DNA of 64,000 nucleotides from Microcoleus sp. FACHB-61 (GTDB lineage Bacteria; Cyanobacteriota; Cyanobacteriia; Cyanobacteriales; Microcoleaceae): assembly GCA_014695295.1 (NCBI GenBank), contig JACJNY010000038.1, positions 29,997-93,996 of the forward strand, in the 5' to 3' direction. Position numbers and translations under genes: made by a program. A model generated the notes under the pieces. That model made no database searches. It was given only the letters and a program-made list of their open reading frames with translations, and had not been told where the DNA came from. Positions 53,488 to 61,564 of the stretch are shown in pieces; the first letter of the stretch is position 1, and the number at the start of each line of letters is the position of its first letter.

Positions 53488-54648
53488 ATGGTTGACAAAA
53501 ATGAATTTCGTGTCGCTTGGCTGGTACCAGAAGTGGGACTGGGAGCCTACTGGCAGCCTGTTTTGAGAGAATTTACGAAGGTTTTTAAGAATACTGTATT
53601 TTATACTGGTGGGGTTTGGCCGGGATTCGATCCAAAAATGCCGGGATCGTCAGCAATTCAGCTAGTAGGAAAGACGAGTTTTGTGGAGACGACAAAGATA
53701 GATACAGGCTACGATCGCGGATTTATCGTAGTATCACCTAGTATTATCGGCTATCTGCTCAAATTTCGTCCTCAAGTCGTATTTCCCCAAGCTTTCTCGT
53801 TGTGGACTGTAATTGTAGCGCTTTTAAAACCGCTGATGCGGTGGAAAATCGCGATTATTTATGATGGTAGTTCCCCAAATACAGACTTTCGAGATTCGAG
53901 CTTTAGGACATTTGTTCGTCGCATCCTCGTGCGGTTTGCCGATGCTTTTGTTTCCAATAGCAATGCGGGGAAAAAATATCTGATGGAAGTTCTAAACGTA
54001 CCGGAGAATAAAATTTTTACGAAAACCTATCTTGTCCCAGATGCGGGAGCTTTGTTAAAACGTTTAGAGGAAACTAAGCCACCGAATTTAGAGTTAAAAC
54101 GCCCAATTTTTTTGTATGTGGGGCGGATTACCGCGAGAAAGGGAATTAAGACACTTTTAGAAGCTTGCGCTCTGCTCAAAAATCAAGGTTATACTGATTA
54201 CTCGTTGCTAATTGTTGGTAAGGGAGATCAGCGGGAAGAGTTGGAATCTTTTATTAAAGATAACAATTTAGAAAAGCAAGTGATGTGGGGTGGATGGGTG
54301 GAATATGGAAGTTTGGGTTCTTATTTTCAGCAAGCTGATATTTTTGTGTTTCCTACTTTTGAGGATGTCTGGGGAATGGTGGTACCGGAGGCGATGGTTT
54401 TTGGCAAACCTATACTATGCTCAAATGGTGCAGCTTCCTGCGAATTGATTGCTGAAGGGGAGAATGGTTACATTTTCGATCCTAGAGAGGCTCAAGGTTT
54501 AGCTGAGGCGATGCGGCGCTTTCTGGACAATCCAGATTTGATTAAGTCGATGGGAGAGCGATCGCGCCAGTTAATTGCGAAAACAACTCCCGAAACTGCT
54601 GCCCAAGCTTATGTAGAAGTTACATTATTTTTAATGGGGAATGGTTAG
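53488..54648 (+). CDS. GT4 glycosyltransferase
   Basis: 386 residues from ATG 53488, one base after the preceding stop with AAGGTG just before it. GT-B fold: N-terminal domain to about 175 (KIAIIYDGSSPNTDFRDS, VSNSNAGKKYLMEVLNV), then FLYVGRITARKGIKTLLEA, LLIVGKGDQREELESF, and the EX7E region FVFPTFEDVWGMVVPEAMVFGKPILCSNG. It transfers a hexose from a nucleotide sugar with retention. A heptamer repeat array separates it from the next transferase gene. Confidence 0.93.
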   Translation: MVDKNEFRVAWLVPEVGLGAYWQPVLREFTKVFKNTVFYTGGVWPGFDPKMPGSSAIQLVGKTSFVETTKIDTGYDRGFIVVSPSIIGYLLKFRPQVVFPQAFSLWTVIVALLKPLMRWKIAIIYDGSSPNTDFRDSSFRTFVRRILVRFADAFVSNSNAGKKYLMEVLNVPENKIFTKTYLVPDAGALLKRLEETKPPNLELKRPIFLYVGRITARKGIKTLLEACALLKNQGYTDYSLLIVGKGDQREELESFIKDNNLEKQVMWGGWVEYGSLGSYFQQADIFVFPTFEDVWGMVVPEAMVFGKPILCSNGAASCELIAEGENGYIFDPREAQGLAEAMRRFLDNPDLIKSMGERSRQLIAKTTPETAAQAYVEVTLFLMGNG

Positions 54649-54757
54649 TTGTTAGTTGTTGGTTGTTGGTTGTTGGTTCTATTTTTCCACTAACTACTAA
54701 CCACTAACTACTAACCATTAACCACTAACCACTAACTATTAACTACTAACAATTACC
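54646..54757. repeat. TTAGTTG / ACTAACC heptamer inverted array
   Basis: About six TTAGTTGT/TTGGTTG units on the left are complementary to about ten ACTAACC/ACTAACT units on the right, with a short T-rich centre near 54685. The transcript would form a long hairpin between two cotranscribed glycosyltransferase genes. Confidence 0.8.
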
Positions 54758-54758
54758 G

Positions 54759-55988
54759 ATGAAAATTCTATTATCTGCCTTTGCTTGCGAACCAGGACAA
54801 GGTTCTGAAGAAGGAGTCGGCTGGAATGCGGTGGTAGAAGCAGCCAAACACCAAGAAGTCTGGGTGCTAACTCGCACTTTTTACCGTACCGCTATTGAAG
54901 CAGAGTTAGCTTTGCGCCCGAACCCAAATTTACATTTTGCCTATATTGAACCCTTCGGCTGGAGTGAAAACTTTAAAGGCCGACAGGGAGGGCTGCAATT
55001 GCACTATTACCTGTGGCAAATTTTGGCTTATTTTGAGGCGCGCGAGCTCCACCGCCAAATTAATTTCGACATCGCCCGCCACGTCACCTACGTTAAATTT
55101 TGGTCGCCCAGCTTCATCTCGCTGCTGCCTATTCCTTTTATTTGGGGGCCTGTGGGCGGTGGCGAAGCAGCCCCTAAACCTTTTTGGGAAGATTTTAGCT
55201 CCAAGGCAAAACTTTACGAAACAGCGCGAGACTGGGGGCAGCGCCTGGGTGAGAGAGATCCCTTTGCCAGGATGACGGCTCGGAGAAGTGTCTTAGCTTT
55301 GGCGACAACGGAGGATACGGCGAAGCGGGTACGGGCGATGGGGGCAAAAAACGTGCAGGTGCTTTCCGAGGCGTGTCTGTCGAAGGAAGAGATGGCGCGG
55401 CTGGGAGAGTGCCAGATGCCAGGGCCTTCCCCGCTCAGGTTCATCAGTATGGGGCGGCTGCTGCACTGGAAAGGATATCACCTCGCAGTGCGGGCATTTG
55501 CCCAAGCCAATTTGCCCAATGCTGAATATTGGCTGCTGGGGGAGGGCCCGGAACGCGATCGCCTTCAGTCTCTAGCGGAAGAATTGGGCATTTCCTCTCA
55601 AGTTAAGTTTTGGGGGAGGCTGCCACGCGAGGAAACTTTGGATAAGCTAGGGGAGTCTCATGTACTGATTCACCCTAGCTTGCACGATTCAGGCGGCTGG
55701 ACTTGCTTGGAGGGGATGGCGGCGGGGCGTCCGATTATCTGCTTGGATCTGGGAGGGCCTGCTACTCAAGTGACGGGCCAAACGGGGGTAAAAGTACCTG
55801 GTTACAATCCAGAACAGGCAGTACAGGGTCTAGCTGAGGCGATCGCTCATTTAGCGGGCGATGCCGAGTTGCGATCGCGCTTGGGTGAAGCAGGTCGCAA
55901 TCACGTCAGGGAAGTATATGATTGGGATGTTAACGGTCAATTCTTTGCTCAATTGTGCGAAGATATAGTCTATCGAAAATCAGCATAA
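54759..55988 (+). CDS. GT4 glycosyltransferase (second copy)
   Basis: 409 residues. The N-terminus MKILLSAFACEPGQGSEEGVGWN is typical of a GT4 group in sheath/capsule loci. GT-B C-terminal domain: RFISMGRLLHWKGYHLAVRAFA, YWLLGEGPERDRLQSLAEELG, VKFWGRLPREE and the EX7E block LHDSGGWTCLEGMAAGRPIICLDLGG. The gene is higher in GC than its upstream neighbours, perhaps a different origin. The preceding heptamer array covers the likely ribosome-binding region, as AACAATTACCG is all that separates it from ATG 54759. Confidence 0.93.
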   Translation: MKILLSAFACEPGQGSEEGVGWNAVVEAAKHQEVWVLTRTFYRTAIEAELALRPNPNLHFAYIEPFGWSENFKGRQGGLQLHYYLWQILAYFEARELHRQINFDIARHVTYVKFWSPSFISLLPIPFIWGPVGGGEAAPKPFWEDFSSKAKLYETARDWGQRLGERDPFARMTARRSVLALATTEDTAKRVRAMGAKNVQVLSEACLSKEEMARLGECQMPGPSPLRFISMGRLLHWKGYHLAVRAFAQANLPNAEYWLLGEGPERDRLQSLAEELGISSQVKFWGRLPREETLDKLGESHVLIHPSLHDSGGWTCLEGMAAGRPIICLDLGGPATQVTGQTGVKVPGYNPEQAVQGLAEAIAHLAGDAELRSRLGEAGRNHVREVYDWDVNGQFFAQLCEDIVYRKSA

Positions 55989-56047
55989 CTTCTGATTTGT
56001 TCGATCGGGCAAAACAAAGAAAACTATATTTTTTCAGGCGGTGAAAC

Positions 56048-57130
56048 GTGGGCGTTGCAATCATTACGGGATCGGCTGGTTTAATTGGTTCGGAGGCGTG
56101 TAAGTTCTTTGCCAAACAAGGCTTAGATATAGTTGGCATCGACAATAATATGCGCCAGTTCTTTTTTGGTGCTGATGGTTCTACCAACTGGAACCGCCAA
56201 CTGCTCGAAAAGTCTTTGGGTACCAAGTATTATCACTTAGATGTGGATATTCGCGACTATGAAGCGATTACCAATATCTTTCAGCGGTACGGCGAGTCGA
56301 TCGAATTAGTAATTCACACAGCAGCCCAGCCCAGCCATGATTGGGCTTCCCGTGCTCCGAAAATAGACTTTACCGTCAATGCCAACGGCACTCTCAATCT
56401 TCTAGAAGTAACTCGCTTGTACTGTCCTAAAGCGGTTTTCATTTTCACTTCTACCAATAAAGTATACGGCGATACACCAAACAAATTGCCTTTAATTGAA
56501 TTAGAACACAGGTGGGAAATTGAATCGGGTCACACTTACGAAAGCGGCATTCGGGAAGATATGTCAATCGACCAGTGCCTGCACAGTTTGTTTGGTGCTT
56601 CTAAGGTAGCGGCTGACGTTTTAGTTCAAGAATACGGTCGCTATTTTAATATGAACACCGCTTGTTTTCGTGGTGGCTGCCTGACGGGACCCAATCACTC
56701 GGGAGCTCAATTGCACGGCTTCCTCGCTTACTTGATGAAGTGCGCAGTGACGGGGACTCCCTACACCGTGTTTGGCTACAAAGGCAAGCAAGTCCGCGAT
56801 AACATTCATAGCGCTGATTTAATTTCGGCATTTTATGAATTTTATAAAGCTCCCAAAAGCGCCCAAGTTTATAATACAGGAGGAGGCAGGTACAGCAATT
56901 GTTCTATGTTAGAAGCTATCCAGATGTGCGAGGCAATTGCGGAACGCAAGTTTAATTGGACTTATGCGGAAGGAAATCGCATTGGGGATCACATTTGGTG
57001 GATTAGCGACAATTCAAAATTTTCCAGTCACTATCCTAACTGGAAAATGAAATATAACGTTAAACAAATCCTACAGGAAATTTATGAATGTAACCGCGAT
57101 CGTTGGCTGAAAGAAGATTCCCATGATTGA
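56048..57130 (+). CDS. NAD-dependent epimerase/dehydratase (CDP-paratose 2-epimerase-like)
   Basis: 360 residues from GTG 56048, extended SDR. Nucleotide site [16 protein letters not shown], acidic residue [21 protein letters not shown] and [17 protein letters not shown]. The usual YxxxK reads FGASK here (Phe182, Lys186 in [12 protein letters not shown]), so the catalytic Tyr is replaced; as I recall, close relatives share this, so chemistry may differ from tyvelose epimerase. [20 protein letters not shown] and [15 protein letters not shown] follow family pattern. It should modify a nucleotide sugar for the locus. Its 3' end is duplicated in the following 122 bp. Confidence 0.88.
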   Translation: MGVAIITGSAGLIGSEACKFFAKQGLDIVGIDNNMRQFFFGADGSTNWNRQLLEKSLGTKYYHLDVDIRDYEAITNIFQRYGESIELVIHTAAQPSHDWASRAPKIDFTVNANGTLNLLEVTRLYCPKAVFIFTSTNKVYGDTPNKLPLIELEHRWEIESGHTYESGIREDMSIDQCLHSLFGASKVAADVLVQEYGRYFNMNTACFRGGCLTGPNHSGAQLHGFLAYLMKCAVTGTPYTVFGYKGKQVRDNIHSADLISAFYEFYKAPKSAQVYNTGGGRYSNCSMLEAIQMCEAIAERKFNWTYAEGNRIGDHIWWISDNSKFSSHYPNWKMKYNVKQILQEIYECNRDRWLKEDSHD

Positions 57131-57185
57131 GCGGGGCAAAAAGAATGTGCTGGAAATTTTGGTAAAGGATGGAATACAAAGTTAA
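57123..57185 (+). pseudogene. Vestigial duplicate of the cpsF 5' end (122-bp tandem duplication)
   Basis: ATG 57123 overlaps the epimerase stop and opens a 20-codon frame [17 protein letters not shown]... that copies the first codons of the real transferase gene, then runs into TAA at 57183. The same order, epimerase tail then cpsF start, recurs 122 bp later (57245). The second epimerase tail (MEYKVKQILEEIYECNGER) is untranslated debris. The period is exact for the ATG pair (57123/57245) and for AAGAATGT (57141/57263). Confidence 0.85.
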
Positions 57186-57244
57186 ACAAATCCTAGAGGA
57201 GATTTATGAGTGTAACGGAGAGCGTTGACTTAAAGAGGTGTTCC

Positions 57245-58051
57245 ATGATTGATAAAGGGAAAAAGAATGTACTCGGTATATTAGTAAATGCCGTTAATTA
57301 TGAAGCGGCTGTCAGCAAAATTATTGCCGCAGCCAGCGCCGGAAAACCAATGTCTGTTTCGGCTCTAGCGGTTCACGGGGTAATGACTGGGGTTCTTGAC
57401 AGCACTCATCGCTATCGGATCAATCACATTGACTTAGTATTGCCAGACGGACAGCCGGTCAGGTGGGCGTTAAATTTGCTCTACCATACGGAATTGCCCG
57501 ATCGAGTTTGCGGGCCGAATGCGATGTTACAAATCTGCGAACGTGCGGCTGAAGAAGGATTATCTATCTATTTGTACGGCTCTCAAGCTTCTGTACTGGA
57601 GGCTTTATCTCGCAATCTCTGCGAGCGTTTTCCCAAATTAATTATTGCTGGAACTCAGCCTTCTAAATTTAGGCACGTTTCGGCCCAAGAGAAACAAGAA
57701 ATTGCGCAGCAAATCCGCAACAGCGGTGCAGCAATTACTTTTGTCGGTTTGGGGTGCCCGCGACAAGAAGTCTGGGCTTACGAATACCGGGACGACTTAT
57801 CAATGCCGCTGATTGCTGTAGGTGCTGCTTACGATTTTCATGCGGGTAATTTGGCTAAATCTCCTGAGTTTTTATCTAAGATAGGTTTGGAATGGCTGTT
57901 TAGGATGATGAAGGAACCCAAGCGCCTCTGGCAGCGGTATGTTTTTTTGAATCCGCTTTATATCTGGCTATTTTTGCTGCAAGCTTTGAAACTCAAACAG
58001 TTCGACCCCACAGACGCCACCCCGCCTGTGGAAGAAGTATTGTATGGTTGA
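57245..58051 (+). CDS. WecG/TagA/CpsF family glycosyltransferase
   Basis: 268 residues from ATG 57245, preceded by AGAGG; a longer frame from 57206 would translate the duplicated epimerase tail in a false frame. GT26 landmarks: AVHGVMTGVLD, IDLVLPDGQPVRWALNLL, DRVCGPNAMLQIC (GP motif), LYGSQASVLEALSRNL and TFVGLGCPRQEVWAYEY. These enzymes add an N-acetylmannosamine- or similar sugar onto a lipid-linked intermediate. The C-terminus (FLSKIGLEWLFRMMKEPKRLWQRY) is the membrane-attachment region usual in the family. It ends the plus-strand part of the locus. Confidence 0.94.
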   Translation: MIDKGKKNVLGILVNAVNYEAAVSKIIAAASAGKPMSVSALAVHGVMTGVLDSTHRYRINHIDLVLPDGQPVRWALNLLYHTELPDRVCGPNAMLQICERAAEEGLSIYLYGSQASVLEALSRNLCERFPKLIIAGTQPSKFRHVSAQEKQEIAQQIRNSGAAITFVGLGCPRQEVWAYEYRDDLSMPLIAVGAAYDFHAGNLAKSPEFLSKIGLEWLFRMMKEPKRLWQRYVFLNPLYIWLFLLQALKLKQFDPTDATPPVEEVLYG

Positions 58052-58404
58052 AATTTAAAAGTTTCAAGTGAATTATGGGTGCTCACAAGTAAAAAGTAAA
58101 CAAGCAAAAAGTACAGATCGTAACTAATTGTTTTGAGGTGCAACTGCGAGCCTATCTTCAAGAGGAGTTACGTCAGAAAGCAATTTTTACATTATTTATG
58201 GGGTAAGGTGCGCACTGCGCACCCTACATATAGAGTTTGTGCGTCAGTCTCGATCGAGCCAGCTTTAGTGCTGGGTTAATAGTCGTATTTGGTTTGAGCG
58301 CACTCCTGGCATTGGGGATTATCGCAGGGGAGCTTAAAACTATTGTGACTGTGTAACCACACTGGATACAAAACCAAAAGTTTATTCCCCTTACCTCGCT
58401 TTTG
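58052..58404. other. Gap with GGTGCGC palindrome
   Basis: AAGGTGCGCACTGCGCACCCTAC (about 58205-58227) is another member of the palindromic family seen near 18119 and 22150-22260. The convergent genes on both sides end here. No gene is seen. Confidence 0.5.
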
Positions 58405-59343
58405 CTATGGCTTTTGGGCTACAATCCGGATCGAATCGTACTTGTTTTCATCAGCCGCAAAAATTGTTTTCAGCAGTAGATTCCAAGCTGGGGTCTTACT
58501 GTTTTCTTTGGGCTTTACCATCCCATGACATTCCATTGAATCGAACACACTCAAAATTTTTCTTTCATCATCGATCCAACTGTTGGCAAATTGGCGATAG
58601 TAGCCATTAAACTCGGTAGAAATTATCTCAAATCCTACTTTTTCACAGATAGCGCGAAAGCTCTGCGGTGTGAAGAAATACAAATGCCTTGGTACATCTA
58701 GATGCATCCATGCAATCCCTGAGGATTTCAGCCCAATACAAGAGTTATTTGGTACTTCCATCACCAATTTGCCGCCATCCACGAGCAACTGCATGGTATT
58801 GCGGAGTGCAAGTAAAGGATCTCTGGTATGTTCGAGTACGTGGTTCATCACAATCATGTCGTACTGTCTAGACTTGACTTCCGGGGGCAAAGATTCAGCA
58901 GTACCATAAAATACATCAAGACCTCGCTGCTCGGCCAAAACCAAAGCTTGTCGATCGGGTTCTACGCCCCAGACTTTGTGACCATCTGCTTGCAGTTCTT
59001 CCAGCAGTTGGCCGTTGGCGCAACCGATTTCTAAGATCGAGCAGGAAGCAGTCCCGAACTGTTGATTCCACCATTGACTTGTGACATCTACTCCGCGATC
59101 GAAACGCCAAGCTAGATGCGTGCGCAATTTATCCCAGAAGGAAATAGAAGAGGAAGACTCGGAAGCTGTAGAGTCTGTATGATGAGTATAATAGTCGTCA
59201 ATCTCGTACAGGCTGGCGATTTTGTTGAGTTCGGGTAAAGGATGAATGCATCCAAGCTGTGACTTTTGGCACCAGTACAATTGAAAGGATTCTTTGTTTG
59301 CAGGTCGGCGCCAATCACCGGGTATCAATAGCCACGGTTTCAT
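58405..59343 (-). CDS. Class I SAM-dependent methyltransferase
   Basis: 312 residues. SAM site ILEIGCANGQLLEELQADG (about 105-123), acidic VWGVEPDRQAL, then MIVMNHVLEHTRDPLLALRN and LVMEVPNNS, LYFFTPQSFRAICEKVGFEI. The N-terminal 90 residues (WCQKSQLGCIHPLPE) resemble the lead domain of the group that methylates polysaccharide or lipid-linked sugars, without intact zinc ligands. A role in exopolysaccharide modification is likely from position only. It faces cpsF tail to tail. Confidence 0.88.
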   Translation of the reverse strand: MKPWLLIPGDWRRPANKESFQLYWCQKSQLGCIHPLPELNKIASLYEIDDYYTHHTDSTASESSSSISFWDKLRTHLAWRFDRGVDVTSQWWNQQFGTASCSILEIGCANGQLLEELQADGHKVWGVEPDRQALVLAEQRGLDVFYGTAESLPPEVKSRQYDMIVMNHVLEHTRDPLLALRNTMQLLVDGGKLVMEVPNNSCIGLKSSGIAWMHLDVPRHLYFFTPQSFRAICEKVGFEIISTEFNGYYRQFANSWIDDERKILSVFDSMECHGMVKPKENSKTPAWNLLLKTIFAADENKYDSIRIVAQKP

Positions 59344-59975
59344 ACTCTGTCCCGATATAGGACAGACGACGGTAGGACTTAAGCAATTTTGACTTTACAT
59401 TTTAGTTTCGATTATTTAGGTACTTGATGTACTAATAACCACTGATCTTGGATTTCAAATCCGCAAATAAATTATGTGCCAGTGACAATTGCGCAATCCG
59501 AAATACCGCGGATGATTGCCCCAAAATTATTAGGCTTCGGTAACACGATTGCTGCGGCGTGGTTTTCAGCTTACATCGAATTTAAGCTAACGCATTTAAC
59601 TTGCTTTGTCACATTTGATAAAAAAACTATACATTCCGCAATCGGGCTGTGAGTAAGTTTTCCTATATTTAGGAATTCAGCAATAATTCCAGTATAAATT
59701 AAGTTATAAAACTGGGTAGCGATGTAGGCTGCGATCGAGATAAATAAAAGCTTTATGGCCTTTGTGCCTAAATAATATTGCTGAGTTATTTTGCCGAGCC
59801 GCAGTATAAAATTTGCGATTTCATATATCAAGGGACGCAAATGTTGCGCCCGCTACTGTTCCTTGACCTAAAAATTTAGCTCCCAGTTGAGTTGGGAAGC
59901 CAAACTTTTCTTTAATCTTCAGCACAATACCTGATTGACAAGCGCGGATTTTTATATATAGGTCGCGAAGGTCTC
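59344..59975. other. 632-bp gap
   Basis: Only a weak 89-codon minus-strand frame (59571-59840, TTG start) is open; it encodes one hydrophobic segment and resembles nothing I know, so it is not called. No repeat or RNA gene was recognised. Confidence 0.35.
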
Positions 59976-60935
59976 CTATCGATCGGCGTAAGCCCCGATC
60001 CGTTCTTTGATAAACCGGATATAAAAATGCCTGAAAGTAGACTTAATCACCCGCGGCATACCAAAGTCGATCGGCATCATGCTTTCCGGCAACTTCCAAT
60101 CCAAAACCTTGAGAGTTTCCGGCTGCAAAAGCGGAAAATCAATCGCCTCTAAATTCGAGCAAAGTCCCAATCTCATCGCCGCAGCTACAGTGGGAACCGC
60201 CGCCGGATCGGCATTAATGATTTCAACTAAAGTTCTGTCCAAAGCAAACACATCATCAGAAGCGCCCAAAATTCCCAAAAACTTAGGCTCACCGCCGCTT
60301 GGCCCGTTACCTTCGTGACCGATAATGCCATCCAAAATCGTCAAATTTGGGTTAATTGCCCGGGCAGTTTCTACCAGCATTTGACCGAATCTGGCGCTAT
60401 CTTTGCCAGCTTCCATGTGCCACCAAGCCTTCATTTTCCCGGGGACGCAGCCGAACAAATTTTTCACGCCCATTGTCACCGTTAATTGAACGTGAGATTT
60501 TAGTTTTGGCAAATTAATCACTACATCCGCTTCCATTGCTTCTTTGCAAATTCGCAGATGATTGAAATCTTCGCTGACAGTTTCGTAGCGTTTTCCTTGA
60601 AACTCAACTACTGGCAAATTCAGTTCTTGCAACAGTGGCAAATAACCGTTGGCTTTGGCTACACCCATCGCGCTGCCAAAAGCTGGACTATCACCTAAAA
60701 ACGGTTTTCCTCCCGCTTCTATCACCATTTTGGCCACACAGTAAACCAATTCAGGGCGGGTGACGCATTCTTTTGTAGGGCGAGAACCTGTCAGGAGATT
60801 GGGTTTGAGTAAAACCCGATCGCCCGATTTGACAAAAGCCGAGATTCCGCCCAAGGGTGCGAGCAAACTTTCTAAAGATGCTTGCAAGATGGGGCGATCG
60901 TATGAATTCGCTTGAATTAAACTAACAGCAGACAT
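59976..60935 (-). CDS. DUF362 domain protein
   Basis: 319 residues, one DUF362 domain: GDRVLLKPNLLTGSRPTKECVTRPELV, GGKPFLGDSPAFGSAMGVAKANGY, ADVVINLPKLKSHVQLTVTMGVKNLFGCVPG and LDGIIGHEGNGPSGGEPKFLGILGASDD. Longer relatives add 4Fe-4S ferredoxin units; here none follows, and the C-terminus ends with a basic helix. The family's reaction is unknown to me. It is the first minus-strand gene beyond the polysaccharide locus and has no obvious partner. Confidence 0.92.
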   Translation of the reverse strand: MSAVSLIQANSYDRPILQASLESLLAPLGGISAFVKSGDRVLLKPNLLTGSRPTKECVTRPELVYCVAKMVIEAGGKPFLGDSPAFGSAMGVAKANGYLPLLQELNLPVVEFQGKRYETVSEDFNHLRICKEAMEADVVINLPKLKSHVQLTVTMGVKNLFGCVPGKMKAWWHMEAGKDSARFGQMLVETARAINPNLTILDGIIGHEGNGPSGGEPKFLGILGASDDVFALDRTLVEIINADPAAVPTVAAAMRLGLCSNLEAIDFPLLQPETLKVLDWKLPESMMPIDFGMPRVIKSTFRHFYIRFIKERIGAYADR

Positions 60936-60983
60936 AATTATGAATTAATTTGTAATTGGTTATCGATCGGGAATAATCTCAAT

Positions 60984-61033
60984 GTAACGCACGCACGGAT
61001 CACCCTAAGCATGGTGATCGGCGCGTGCGTTAC
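60984..61033. repeat. 50-bp nested hairpin
   Basis: GTAACGCACGC (60984-60994) pairs with GCGTGCGTTAC (61023-61033); inside, GATCACC (60998-61004) pairs with GGTGATC (61013-61019). The flanks AATAATCTCAAT and AATGATCTCAAT are near direct repeats of about 12 bp, as expected at an insertion. Confidence 0.75.
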
Positions 61034-61063
61034 CAACAAGAATGATCTCAATACAAATGAGCC

Positions 61064-61390
61064 CTAAGTATTCATCGGCAATCTGCCAACAGCACCCCGC
61101 TGCATGGTAGTAACTCGCAGCGAGTTAGAGAATATTCCTTGACCTTGCAGTTCTGGAATCGCTGGTTTTACTTCTAATTTTACCAACCGGGCCGTGCAGA
61201 TAAAAACCGTTTGATCCACTAAATGAAAAGTCAACCAAGGTTGATTTAACAAATGCAGCACTTCCTCTTGAAATTCTTGTGGAGGCATCGGGATAGTAAA
61301 GGTTTCCGTGTGACCTTCCACATAATGAAAGGTCACTTGAGTTGTGTTCTCTTTATCTTGAGTTAATTTGCCAAAAGAACCTGCGCGCAT
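61064..61390 (-). CDS. Small conserved cyanobacterial protein of unknown function
   Basis: 108 residues from ATG 61390 (a TTG five codons earlier is open). Soluble, mixed alpha/beta: GKLTQDKENTTQVTFHYVEG, TFTIPMPPQEFQEEVLHLLNQPW and LTFHLVDQTVFICTARLVKLEVKP. I believe close homologues are present in other cyanobacteria but I know no function. It is well separated from both neighbours; a nested hairpin lies 30 bp behind the stop. Confidence 0.65.
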   Translation of the reverse strand: MRAGSFGKLTQDKENTTQVTFHYVEGHTETFTIPMPPQEFQEEVLHLLNQPWLTFHLVDQTVFICTARLVKLEVKPAIPELQGQGIFSNSLRVTTMQRGAVGRLPMNT

Positions 61391-61564
61391 AAATGTTGCT
61401 CCCAAACTTTAGACTATAAAAAAAATTCAGAATTAAATGTAAAAAAATTGAATTCTGAATTCTTTAACTTTAACCTGTGACAGCACTTAGGCAGAACTCA
61501 GAAGGCAGAAGGCAGAATTAAATCGAGTTCAGCCTTCTAGTTTCTAGCTGATACCTGCGATCGC

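Noticed and set aside
59571..59840. 89-codon minus-strand frame with one hydrophobic segment
   Set aside because: TTG start, no ribosome binding site, no recognisable relatives; likely chance.
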